Positions 1-6,655 of a stretch of 12,428 nucleotides of DNA are shown piece after piece. The notes under the pieces are model-generated. The model made no database searches, was not told the origin of the DNA, and saw only the letters and a list, made by a program, of their open reading frames with translations. The position numbers were made by a program, and so were the translations under genes. Within the stretch, counting starts at the first letter, position 1. Each line of letters opens with the position of its first letter. This stretch comes from Methanobacteriaceae archaeon UBA349 (GTDB taxonomy: Archaea > Methanobacteriota > Methanobacteria > Methanobacteriales > Methanobacteriaceae). The stretch spans positions 1,930 to 14,357 of the forward strand of contig DAWK01000085.1 of the NCBI GenBank assembly GCA_002509745.1, written 5' to 3'.

Positions 1-52
1 CCTTTTCTAACTGTTTTCTATATTCAAACATTTGTTCCCTTAATGATTCCAT
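1..52 (-). CDS. N-terminal fragment of an unidentified leftward gene
   Basis: Reading leftward from an ATG at 52-50, the frame stays open to the window edge and gives 17 residues, MESLREQMFEYRKQLEK. A good ribosome binding site, GGGGAGA (complement of 59-65), sits 6 bases before the ATG, which is why I accept this as a real start although so little is visible. The fragment is amphipathic and helical in character. It faintly recalls the start of small DUF7000-type proteins (helical N-terminus with an EY..QL.KG pattern), but 17 residues cannot settle this. It is divergent from the DUF1801 gene at 145. Confidence 0.5.
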   Translation of the reverse strand, partial: MESLREQMFEYRKQLEK

Positions 53-118
53 ACTAAATCTCCCCATATTCATAAATTAATAATCAGGCGAATTTCGTTA
101 AAAATATTATTAAACTAA

Positions 119-128
119 TTTAAATATA
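119..128 (+). promoter_or_regulatory. Candidate TATA box for the DUF1801 gene
   Basis: TTTAAATATA lies 17 bases before the ATG at 145 in the divergent gap between two genes. With the usual archaeal spacing of about 25 bases it would place the transcript start very near the ATG, giving a nearly leaderless message. That fits the weak ribosome binding site (only GTGA nearby). A second AT-rich candidate lies at 100-112. The call rests on composition and position alone. Confidence 0.3.
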
Positions 129-144
129 ATACTAGTGAAAAATT

Positions 145-510
145 ATGCCCCCCAGAAAAAAATTCAAAACTATAGATGAATATATTGCAGAATTTCCCGA
201 AGATATACAGGAAATCTTAGAAAATATGCGAAAAGTCATCCAGAAAGCAGTCCCTGAAGCAAAAGAGACCATAAATTACGGTATGCCCACTTTCAAGCTT
301 TATGGCAACCTGGTGCATTTTGCGGCCTACAAAAAGCATATAGGATTTTGTCCAGCGCCTTCTGGGATTGAAGCATTTAAAGAAGAGATATCCGAATATA
401 AAAGCTCAAAAGGTGCTGTGCAATTCCCCCTGGATGAACCAATCCCTTATGATCTGGTGGAGAAGATTGTTATTTTTCGGGTAAAAGAAAACTTGATGAA
501 AAAAAGTTAA
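145..510 (+). CDS. DUF1801 (YdhG-like) domain protein
   Basis: This 121-residue protein is one complete DUF1801/YdhG-like domain, the usual size for the single-domain form. Seen directly: an N-terminal helical stretch (about residues 10-38), the family signature INYGMPTFKL around residues 43-52 with the conserved GMP, then beta-type segments including VHFAAYKKHIGF and a closing helix rich in Lys and Val. The family has a frataxin-like fold; some bacterial members are described as iron chaperones, but most have no proven role, so I do not assign one here. It is cytosolic, with no signal or membrane segment. The methyltransferase follows 44 bases downstream on the same strand with its own good ribosome binding site. 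A distant relative is encoded at 12029-12388. Confidence 0.85.
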   Translation: MPPRKKFKTIDEYIAEFPEDIQEILENMRKVIQKAVPEAKETINYGMPTFKLYGNLVHFAAYKKHIGFCPAPSGIEAFKEEISEYKSSKGAVQFPLDEPIPYDLVEKIVIFRVKENLMKKS

Positions 511-554
511 AACTTCCTGCCATTAATAGTATATACACGACAATAAGGTGAATC

Positions 555-1184
555 ATGAACAAAATTCCTTCAAAATCCATTGCAGATCATGATAAGTGGG
601 CTGGAGATTACGATTATCTATCCTGTGAATTGGAAAACCATGCCCATGAATTAATTTTTGGATTGGTTTTCGAATATATTAATAAAGGAGAAAAGCTGCT
701 GGATCTAGGAATTGGAACTGGCCTGGCCTCATCATTATTTCATAAAGCGGGTTTAAAGATTTATGGGCTGGATAATTCCAAAGAAATGCTGAATATTTGT
801 CGGAACAAAAACCTAGCCTATGATCTTAAATTATTTGACTTAAAAAAAAGCACCATTCCATATGATAACCAATTATTTGATCAAGTTATTGCTGTGGGAG
901 TTTTCCACTTTTTCAAAGACTTGGAACGATTTTTTAAGGAATCCCACCGGATTCTTAAAGAACAGGGCATCTTTAGTTTCACAGTTAAAGATTCTGACAC
1001 ATTTATATCCTGTGATGTAGATGAAGAATATAATTTGACAATTTATGGGCATTCTGAGGAATATATAGCAAAATTAATCCAGGAATATGATTTTGAACTC
1101 CTGAAAAGTTTAAAGTTTCAAACTTTTAAAGACCTATCAAAAAATGAATCTTTATCCTTTAAAGCTTATGTTTTAAAGAAATAA
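555..1184 (+). CDS. Class I SAM-dependent methyltransferase
   Basis: This 209-residue protein has the Rossmann-type methyltransferase core. Motif I is at residues 48-57 (LLDLGIGTGL), the acidic residue that binds the SAM ribose is Asp73 in IYGLDNS, and the segment FDQVIAVGVFHFF at about 108-120 matches motif IV, followed by the ESHRILKEQGIF helix-strand typical of Methyltransf_11/25 families. There is no substrate-recognition domain beyond short N- and C-terminal additions, so the methyl acceptor (small molecule, lipid or protein) cannot be named. The start is supported by AAGGTGA at 545-551, four bases before the ATG. It follows the DUF1801 gene by 44 bases and could share its transcript. 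A T-run at 1221-1227 downstream is a likely end. Confidence 0.88.
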   Translation: MNKIPSKSIADHDKWAGDYDYLSCELENHAHELIFGLVFEYINKGEKLLDLGIGTGLASSLFHKAGLKIYGLDNSKEMLNICRNKNLAYDLKLFDLKKSTIPYDNQLFDQVIAVGVFHFFKDLERFFKESHRILKEQGIFSFTVKDSDTFISCDVDEEYNLTIYGHSEEYIAKLIQEYDFELLKSLKFQTFKDLSKNESLSFKAYVLKK

Positions 1185-1218
1185 TTAATTAAATCTATGA
1201 AGTAATTATAACATATAA

Positions 1219-1229
1219 AGATTTTTTTA
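1219..1229 (+). terminator. Candidate T-run terminator
   Basis: A run of seven T (1221-1227) lies 36 bases after the methyltransferase stop. Archaeal RNA polymerase commonly terminates at U-tracts without needing a hairpin, and no hairpin is seen here. A TATA-like CATATAAAG lies just before it, so this gap may also carry the promoter of the downstream VOC gene. Confidence 0.35.
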
Positions 1230-1312
1230 GTCTGATATATCATCTAGGCCATCATCATTTACAAAAAAAGAATTTAAAACCAGATAATTGTGCAAAAAGA
1301 GGTTAAAATTCT

Positions 1313-1661
1313 ATGAAAATTAAATACACTACCCTGATAGTTAATGATATGGAAGAGTCCATCAAATTCTACACCGAAGTTATGGGATTTGAAATAGGTA
1401 GCCAATACGATCTCGGGCCAGCCGGAAACATCACTTTATTGAAAGGTGAAGGGGAAACGATGGTGGAGATCATTAAAAATCCAGTAGATGAACCAGGGCT
1501 ATTTCCATAGGAATGGGAGTGGAAGACTTGAATAATACCATTAAAGAACTCAAATCTAAGGCGCCAAAATCACTATGGAACCTATGAAAATAACAGTGGG
1601 GACCCTGGCCTTCTTAGAAGATCCAAATGGGGTCCTAATAGCACTAATTGAGCATTATTAA
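1313..1661 (+). pseudogene. VOC/glyoxalase-superfamily gene broken by two frameshifts
   Basis: The first frame encodes a typical VOC N-terminal half: MKIKYTTLIVNDMEESIKFY, then an MGFEIG turn and a VEI strand, but stops at 1508-1510 after 65 residues. The missing half follows in other frames: [18 protein letters not shown] from 1507-1560, then [20 protein letters not shown] and an [14 protein letters not shown] ending with TAA at 1659-1661. Restoring one T near 1502-1504 and one G near 1560-1561 yields a continuous protein of about 116 residues, normal for a single-module glyoxalase/bleomycin-resistance protein. Both lesions are single-base losses in short homopolymers, so either true decay or sequencing error would explain them. 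The ribosome binding site AAGAGGT (1297-1303) is intact. Intact relatives are metal-dependent lyases, isomerases, dioxygenases or antibiotic binders; the substrate here is unknown. Confidence 0.85.
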
Positions 1662-1870
1662 TTCTTATTTTTAAAATAGTGTACTATCCATTTCTTTTCT
1701 TATGTAAAACAAACTCTTTTTATTTATTAATCATTAATTCAATTTAAACCTTTTTTTCTCTGCCAAATCTTTAAATCAGTAAATTTATTAATTTTTAAAC
1801 TTAATAATGGAAAATAATCATTTTTATTTAAAATTAGAGATTTAAATTGCATCTTCCAGCCCCACATTGA

Positions 1871-1910
1871 AAATTATTAAATGGATAAATAACAAATATA
1901 TTAATAATTT
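1871..1910. repeat. Perfect 10-bp inverted repeat around a TATA-like box
   Basis: AAATTATTAA at 1871-1880 is repeated in inverted form as TTAATAATTT at 1901-1910, with arm centres exactly 30 bases (about three helical turns) apart. The second arm overlaps a TATA-like AAATATATTAA (1894-1904) that precedes the second VOC gene at 1934. It could be an operator, but the sequence is all A/T apart from the spacer, so chance is a real alternative. Confidence 0.3.
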
Positions 1911-1933
1911 ATTGCTCTAAAAAGAGGGAAAAA

Positions 1934-2353
1934 ATGCAAATTAGGCCCTATCTTAGCTTTCATGGTGAATGTCAAGAAGCAATCGAACTTTATACAAAAG
2001 CATTAATATAGAAAAATCTGAGATTATGCGGTTTAGAGATATGCCTGAAAGTCCAGAATTCTATGCCAATATCTGATAAGCAAAAGGACTGGATTTTACA
2101 GGCCACTTTACCATTTGGAAACAATTTTATTAGATTATCGGACAGTCCCCTGGAAATAAATGAGGATATCACCGATAGAATAGCTGTTGTGGTGGAAAGC
2201 AGTGCAGAAGTAGTAGAACAGGCCTTTAAGGTCTTAAAAGAAGAGGGCACTGCAATTATGCCCTTACAGCAAACTTTTTTCAGTCCGTCTTATGGGATTC
2301 TTCGTGACAAATTCGGCGTAATCTGGAATTTGGCTGCCATGGAAGAAGAATAG
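1934..2353 (+). pseudogene. PhnB-like VOC gene broken by two frameshifts
   Basis: The gene starts at ATG 1934 behind AGAGGG (1923-1928) and reads MQIRPYLSFHGECQEAIELY, the classic PhnB/YjdN-like VOC opening, before a stop at 2009-2011. The sequence continues one frame over as IEKSEIMRFRDMPESPEF (about 2008-2063), then returns to the first frame for PISDKQKDWILQATLPFGNN and the C-terminal family signature MPLQQTFFSPSYGILRDKFG ending at 2353. The first lesion equals one lost A in a TTAAAT context near 2004-2007. The second, near 2060-2066, is one extra base or two lost bases. Repaired, the protein is about 140 residues, the normal family length. Only residues 2063-2353 form a sizeable intact frame, and that piece lacks the N-terminal beta-alpha unit needed to complete the VOC fold. 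Function was probably that of a PhnB-like protein of unknown substrate. Confidence 0.85.
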
Positions 2354-2390
2354 AAACATTAAAAATCAATCACTGTTGCAAACCGTATAA

Positions 2391-2431
2391 TAAAAAAGGC
2401 CCGAGCCATTCTAAAAGAACATACGGGCCTT
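2391..2431 (-). terminator. Hairpin plus T-tract terminator for the leftward operon
   Basis: AAGGCCCG at 2396-2403 pairs perfectly with CGGGCCTT at 2424-2431 across a 20-base loop. Read on the minus strand the stem is followed directly by TTTTTTATTA (complement of 2388-2397). That is the layout of an intrinsic terminator for the operon ending at 2599, about 170 bases upstream on that strand. On the plus strand the stem is not followed by a T-run, so it serves the leftward genes better than the VOC gene ending at 2353. A GC-rich stem is unusual for archaeal terminators, which normally rely on the T-tract alone. Confidence 0.55.
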
Positions 2432-2598
2432 ATAGTAGTGTTAATTAAATAAAATATAGATTAATTAGTTTTTAATTTTGAATAAAATAAATCTTAAAAA
2501 AGAAGTCAATATTTTTGATATCATTATACTCTTAGATTATTTTTCTATAAATAAATTAAATAAAAAAATATATTAAAAAATAAAAGAATAATGTTGTA

Positions 2599-3888
2599 TT
2601 AAGCCACTGGAGCATCTGTTTTTTTCGTTTCAATTTCAATTTGAGCTATTTTCTGGAGTAAAATAACTAATACAAATAAGAGAATTCCATTAATCACCAA
2701 GACCCCCGCCACAATTAATCCCGGTATGATGCCTCCCCAAATCATGGATAATCCAAAAATTATAGATACAATATTGAGCACGGTCTGAGTAACTATCATT
2801 TTTTTTACAACTGGTGGAACAACGATAGTTTCAGGGCCCTGATCTTTTTTAGAATCCTGATTTTTTATTCCATCAAATACCGGGAAAAACCGTTTTATAA
2901 GAAGTAATGCTCCTCCGAAGATATTCAAAACTCCTATAAGTATCTGAATTAAGCCCGTCAAAATTCCAGGCACGATACAAGAGACAATTCCTAATGCTGC
3001 AAAAATAATTCCAATTATTATGAGCAGCCATGATCTTTTATATTGACCCATAGGAGTTTCTCCCAGTGCCATCATTTGTATGGCTACAATAACCAGTAAG
3101 AGCCCCAACTGACCATCTGGAGAGAATGGAACTAATCCAAAAGTCACCGGGAAAAGCAGAACCCCTAAAAGTATGAGAAGAGTCCCTACTAAAATTATTA
3201 TCGCACTGGAAAGGGGTAGAGATGTTTCTTGAAAAAAACTAAAGTGTTTAGAAGAAGTTTTTAAATCATCCGCCTTTTCTTCTTCAGGATAGATCCTTGA
3301 TACTTTTTGAATGCACCACGCCAGATAAAAAAAGCTAAATCCATATATAAATAAGACCATTGCCGTTTGAAGGTTGGTAGTTATCCCCGGTATGAGAGTT
3401 ATTAGACCCGATATAATTGTAATTCCATATACCAAAGCACAAGCAGCGATTAATTGTCTCAGTGTTCCGGGTATCTTAATCCACGATTTTGCCTTTTCTT
3501 TTGAAAGAAATAGTTGTATTAGAAGAGCAATTCCCCCAGCAAAAAGAATTATTCCCACCAATATACGAACTAATTCTGATAAATAGCCAGGAATAAAACA
3601 AGAAACCATTCCCAGAATTGCCGCCAACACCCCCATTATAATAAGGGCCCAAGATCGATTTAAATCACCAAAAGGCGTTTTCCCCATGGTTATTATTTGA
3701 AAAGAGACAATGACCAGAAAGAGTCCGTATGTACTATCGGGAGTGTATGGTAACTCCCCCGTACTGATTTTAAATAGGAGTAATCCAAAGAGGAACATGA
3801 ATACTCCCAGGACAATTAAAAGTACAACTTCCATGGGAAGATCCGATTCATCACTAATTTTAGTATAATTCTGTTTTACAGGTGACAA
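2599..3888 (-). CDS. Polytopic membrane protein made of two tandem homologous units
   Basis: A 429-residue, very hydrophobic protein with about ten to twelve membrane helices. Two halves are clearly related: FQIITMGKTPFGDLNRSWAL (about 63-82) with MGVLAAILGMVSCFIPG, and IQMMALGETPMGQYKRSWLL (about 270-289) with IGIIFAALGIVSCIVPG. The offset is 207 residues, and a charged linker lies at about 197-222. The short helix pairs ending in IPG recall DUF308/HdeD-like membrane proteins, but I do not recognise a family with confidence. The start is TTG at 3888-3886, chosen because AAAGGGGA (complement of 3898-3905) lies 9 bases upstream; the first internal ATG is residue 19 and has no such site. It follows the SDR stop by 26 bases, so it is co-transcribed with the ADC-like and SDR genes. 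Role unknown; transport or sensing at the membrane would be guesses. Confidence 0.82.
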   Translation of the reverse strand: MSPVKQNYTKISDESDLPMEVVLLIVLGVFMFLFGLLLFKISTGELPYTPDSTYGLFLVIVSFQIITMGKTPFGDLNRSWALIIMGVLAAILGMVSCFIPGYLSELVRILVGIILFAGGIALLIQLFLSKEKAKSWIKIPGTLRQLIAACALVYGITIISGLITLIPGITTNLQTAMVLFIYGFSFFYLAWCIQKVSRIYPEEEKADDLKTSSKHFSFFQETSLPLSSAIIILVGTLLILLGVLLFPVTFGLVPFSPDGQLGLLLVIVAIQMMALGETPMGQYKRSWLLIIIGIIFAALGIVSCIVPGILTGLIQILIGVLNIFGGALLLIKRFFPVFDGIKNQDSKKDQGPETIVVPPVVKKMIVTQTVLNIVSIIFGLSMIWGGIIPGLIVAGVLVINGILLFVLVILLQKIAQIEIETKKTDAPVA

Positions 3889-3914
3889 ATTAATTATTCC
3901 CCTTTAGGGTAATA

Positions 3915-4751
3915 TCAGTAGTAATTTCCGCCTTTTTCATATGCATCTCGGCGCTGTGCTGCCAATTGTAACAGAGCATTTTCTGCTTCCTGATCACCTA
4001 AGGCATATTTATGCCACATGTCAATTTGTTCATCTTCAGGCACAACGATGATTCCCTTATGCTCAGAAACCCTATCTAAAATTAGTTCTGCTGCTTTATC
4101 AGCAGGATGTGCATCATCCGGGATTTTAATTTGATCATGAACGGTACCATCAATTGATTTCTTAAAGATGGGTGTTGCAATGTTAGATGGGCAGATGGTC
4201 GAAAAATAGAGGTTTTTATCAGCGTATTCATATCTTAAAGATTCGGTCAAGCCAGTAACCCCAAATTTTGTAAGGGAATAAAGTGCTTGAAATGGAAACG
4301 GAACAATCCCTGCAATAGAACTCGTGTTAATAATATGGCCCGATCCCTGTTTTAACATTATAGGAACGGCTATGTTAACCCCATATATTACACTCCATAA
4401 ATTTACATCAATTATATTTTTCCAATCCTCAAGAGTGGCCGTTTCAAATTGTAAAGTGCCACCAATTCCAGCATTATTGAATAAAAAATCCAAACTACCT
4501 GCTTCTTTTGCCGTATCTTTAATTGCTTTTTCAACCTGTTCTTGATTGGTTACATCCGCAATTATGGTGTGAATCCTATCTTTGTATTCTGGCAATTGTT
4601 CAGCAGCTTCTTCAACCTTTTTAGGATTACGCCCGAGCAGGTATACAATAGCTCCTCTCTTTAAGAGTTCTTCACTAATTGCATATCCAATACCCGAGTT
4701 TGCACCAGTTACCAAACATACTTTACCATCATAGTAATCTAAATTACTCAT
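3915..4751 (-). CDS. Short-chain dehydrogenase/reductase (classical SDR)
   Basis: An NAD(P)-dependent oxidoreductase of about 278 residues. Using the start at 4751, the cofactor motif TGANSGIG is at 15-22, NNAG at 92-95, and the catalytic set is Asn117 (DVN), Ser145, Tyr158 and Lys162 (YSLTK), all present. Arg41 just after the second strand (LLGRNPKK) is the usual sign of NADPH preference. A C-terminal extension of about 60 residues ends in RRDAYEKGGNYY. Two starts are possible: ATG at 4772, which overlaps the upstream stop as ATGA, and ATG at 4751. I prefer 4751 because GGGGTGAT lies five bases before it. The gene follows the acetoacetate decarboxylase-like gene in one operon, suggesting that it reduces or oxidises a keto/hydroxy compound in the same route. 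The substrate is not deducible. Confidence 0.92.
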   Translation of the reverse strand: MSNLDYYDGKVCLVTGANSGIGYAISEELLKRGAIVYLLGRNPKKVEEAAEQLPEYKDRIHTIIADVTNQEQVEKAIKDTAKEAGSLDFLFNNAGIGGTLQFETATLEDWKNIIDVNLWSVIYGVNIAVPIMLKQGSGHIINTSSIAGIVPFPFQALYSLTKFGVTGLTESLRYEYADKNLYFSTICPSNIATPIFKKSIDGTVHDQIKIPDDAHPADKAAELILDRVSEHKGIIVVPEDEQIDMWHKYALGDQEAENALLQLAAQRRDAYEKGGNYY

Positions 4752-4768
4752 AATATCACCCCGATCTT

Positions 4769-5563
4769 TCATTCAATTACTTTAGACCCCATGGCCCGAA
4801 GAATAGCTTTTCCCTCAATTAATGCTGCTTGAATTATCTTCTTTTTAGGCAGAGCCGCTAGACTGTTAATAATATGATATTGGGCTGGATTTTGCATAGG
4901 AGTTAATTCCGTCCATTTTAGATCTCCTTTTCCAATTTGTGCTTTTTCAAGTTCTAAACCCTGAGGATATAAAATAAACTGACTTAAATCTGCCCCAGGA
5001 GCCCCCACTTTAGGGATATATCTCCAACCTAGAGTATTCATGGTTTTAAATTGAGATTTTAAAAGTTCTAAATCATCCCCTTCTACATTTTCCATTGCTT
5101 CAAAATTCATGTTTAAAAAAGTGTTCCCTTCATAACTAACAGTAGTGGCATAATGAGGTTTTAAAATGTGCAGATCTTCTATATCCGCGAAAATTTTGGG
5201 AATTCCGGTCTCTTCTCTCCCCCCTAATATAGGTGCAGTTCGATTTTCCCATACTACCAGCGTATAGTCCCCATCAAGTTCATCTTTCTTTCCATGGAAC
5301 TTTACTGGTGCAGAGACATTTATCAGATTGTATTGCCCACCATACATCCAGTTAATTTGTGTAAATTTATTGAAAGCCACATCAATCTGTGGTTTAAGCA
5401 GTTCAAATCCTTCGGGAATAAAATTTTCAAGAAGATCTCTGTCGGTTTCATAGCTCATGGCCAGGCCTGTCGCTTTTTGAATGATTTTTGCGTCAGGATC
5501 AAATTTCCCCCCTCCGAAGTGAGCTGGCATAGCATACTTGAAGCCTTCTTTCTCTTTAAACAC
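4769..5563 (-). CDS. Acetoacetate decarboxylase-like (ADC superfamily) protein
   Basis: A 264-residue protein, close to the ~245 residues of classical acetoacetate decarboxylase. The family core is visible: the N-terminal [16 protein letters not shown] strand-turn, [10 protein letters not shown], and the key segment [20 protein letters not shown] with Lys123 in the position where ADC enzymes carry the Schiff-base lysine (GRE..G.PK pattern). Classical ADC has two adjacent lysines (PKK); here it is PKI, so the pKa tuning of the catalytic lysine may differ. Some ADC-superfamily members are aldolase-dehydratases rather than decarboxylases, so the reaction is open. The start is GTG at 5563-5561, seven bases after a full AAAAGGAGGT site (complement of 5571-5580), the strongest in the window. 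It is first in an operon with the SDR and the membrane protein. An inverted repeat at 5610-5629 may control it. Confidence 0.88.
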   Translation of the reverse strand: MFKEKEGFKYAMPAHFGGGKFDPDAKIIQKATGLAMSYETDRDLLENFIPEGFELLKPQIDVAFNKFTQINWMYGGQYNLINVSAPVKFHGKKDELDGDYTLVVWENRTAPILGGREETGIPKIFADIEDLHILKPHYATTVSYEGNTFLNMNFEAMENVEGDDLELLKSQFKTMNTLGWRYIPKVGAPGADLSQFILYPQGLELEKAQIGKGDLKWTELTPMQNPAQYHIINSLAALPKKKIIQAALIEGKAILRAMGSKVIE

Positions 5564-5570
5564 ATTTACA

Positions 5571-5580
5571 ACCTCCTTTT
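5571..5580 (-). promoter_or_regulatory. Strong ribosome binding site deciding a GTG start
   Basis: On the minus strand AAAAGGAGGT precedes the GTG at 5563 by seven bases. An overlapping ATG at 5565-5563 is in a different frame and opens no protein, so the site fixes the unusual GTG as the start of the ADC-like gene. Confidence 0.75.
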
Positions 5581-5915
5581 ATTCAGCATAAATAAAAGTA
5601 TTATATTATCAAAAATACTTATATTTTTGTATTCAGATATAAGAATATTTGAGTTTATTTTCTAATTATAATAATTATTAACCGATTAAAAGTTAATTAA
5701 AGAATTCTAATAATATTAAAGTGATTTTAAAGTTATTTAATGGACTAATAAAATTAAAAATTATGGTTAAAATAAAAAATGAGTTAATAATCTATTTTGA
5801 ATGTAAAAGATGAAAAAAATACCATAGGTGGTACGAAATGATGTGCAAGATATCATGACAAAGTAAATTCTAAAGGTAAGCACCAAGCTGAATGAAAAAG
5901 CTAAAAATAAATTTT
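5580..5915. other. 336-base intergenic stretch, AT-rich
   Basis: No convincing gene is present. Its left end holds the promoter and inverted repeat of the leftward ADC operon (5595-5640). The rest is strongly AT-rich with short T- and A-runs and no reading frame with a credible start. At the right end the minus strand reads TTTATTTTTAGCTTTTTC (complement of 5895-5912) directly after the stop of the 163-residue gene, which would do as a T-rich archaeal terminator. Confidence 0.5.
5610..5629 (-). promoter_or_regulatory. Inverted-repeat operator candidate over the ADC operon promoter
   Basis: CAAAAATA (5610-5617) and TATTTTTG (5622-5629) form a perfect 8+4+8 inverted repeat 47 bases upstream of the ADC-like gene. 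Read leftward it contains AAATATAAG, a good TATA-box candidate, which would place the transcript start near 5594 and leave a leader of about 30 bases. A dimeric regulator bound here would block TBP, so repression is the natural guess. The regulator is not identified; the sequence differs from the sites near the TetR gene. Confidence 0.45.
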
Positions 5916-6407
5916 TCATGAATTCTGATAATCATCCAGTTTTTGGCTAACATGCTGGTAAATATCCTTGGTTACCCCAACTTTGCTAATAAAATCGTTG
6001 GAATATCGAATATCTCCTCTTTTAGGGTTATCCTGGCGCATAACATACATACATATGGCCGTTACTATCATTAAAGGATCTGTTTTTCTACCCTTTCCCC
6101 CACGATAGAGTTTCCTGAAATCCACTTTGGATATTATCTCCCGGGCCCGGTCCTTCTGGCCTCCACCTACTGGTAACAGGACTTCGTCTCCTTCTTCTCT
6201 CTTGGTCATGACTAAGGTAGGGCTGTGGCCGGTCATCATGAAATTACTGGCTACTATAGAGAGCATGGCCAATTTTTCCTGCAGACGGAAATCCTCATCA
6301 GAAGTCTTCATACTGTGAGGCTTGTATTTCTCGTATTTGCGTATTTTATTGGCCATTACCTCGACTTTTACATTATCGTCGAAGAATATGTGTTTTCGTT
6401 TTTGCAT
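5916..6407 (-). CDS. Unidentified 163-aa protein, possible cyclin-fold/HTH C-terminus
   Basis: I do not recognise this protein. It has a basic N-terminal third ([20 protein letters not shown]), a middle helix [20 protein letters not shown] at about 42-61, a glycine turn [12 protein letters not shown] at 80-91 and a C-terminal part [17 protein letters not shown] (109-125) followed by [20 protein letters not shown] (137-156). The last segment has the spacing of a TFB/cyclin-type repeat, where a hydrophobic helix is followed by an HTH-like [10 protein letters not shown] unit; this is a weak resemblance. The protein is soluble and Lys/Arg rich, consistent with nucleic acid binding. The start ATG at 6407-6405 has only a weak AAGG upstream. 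The gene stands alone on its strand, and a T-rich stretch follows its stop. Confidence 0.6.
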   Translation of the reverse strand: MQKRKHIFFDDNVKVEVMANKIRKYEKYKPHSMKTSDEDFRLQEKLAMLSIVASNFMMTGHSPTLVMTKREEGDEVLLPVGGGQKDRAREIISKVDFRKLYRGGKGRKTDPLMIVTAICMYVMRQDNPKRGDIRYSNDFISKVGVTKDIYQHVSQKLDDYQNS

Positions 6408-6525
6408 TTATGGGCCTTCAGTGTTCTGTGTTTAGTTCCTTATGGTGGAGGTGGTTTATAATGGTTTTTGGTGAGAAATAAAAAATTAATTACACCTTAG
6501 AACAAAGTAATAGTATAATGTTATT

Positions 6526-6651
6526 ATGGTTTTGATGAGTGTTAAAATCATGGTGAAAAACACATTAATAGCTATAATTGGTAATGGCCTTGAGGAGACC
6601 ATAACCATGAAAAACAGGATATTGATGGAAGCCATGATTAAAAAGGGTTGA
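6526..6651 (+). CDS. Possible small ORF upstream of the 94-aa gene
   Basis: An open frame of 41 codons (ATG 6526; alternative in-frame ATGs at 6535 and 6550) ends four bases before the start of the next gene. From ATG 6550 it would read MVKNTLIAIIGNGLEETITM and end MEAMIKKG. No good ribosome binding site precedes any of the three ATGs. The tight spacing to the next gene is the only argument for it, through translational coupling or a leader peptide. It may equally be chance. Confidence 0.2.
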   Translation: MVLMSVKIMVKNTLIAIIGNGLEETITMKNRILMEAMIKKG

Positions 6652-6655
6652 AAAA

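Noticed and set aside
1313..2353. Programmed frameshifting in the VOC genes
   Set aside because: There is no slippery heptamer with a downstream structure at the breaks, and two shifts in each of two genes make decay or sequencing error far more likely.
5294..5665. Long open frame on the plus strand opposite the ADC-like gene
   Set aside because: It is antisense to a gene with clear family motifs and a strong ribosome binding site, has no start signal and reads as low-complexity residues from AT-rich DNA.
5822..5900. ACCATAGGTGGTACG and nearby sequence as a riboswitch or small RNA
   Set aside because: Only a short local inverted repeat is visible, with no recognisable riboswitch core and no downstream gene on that strand.
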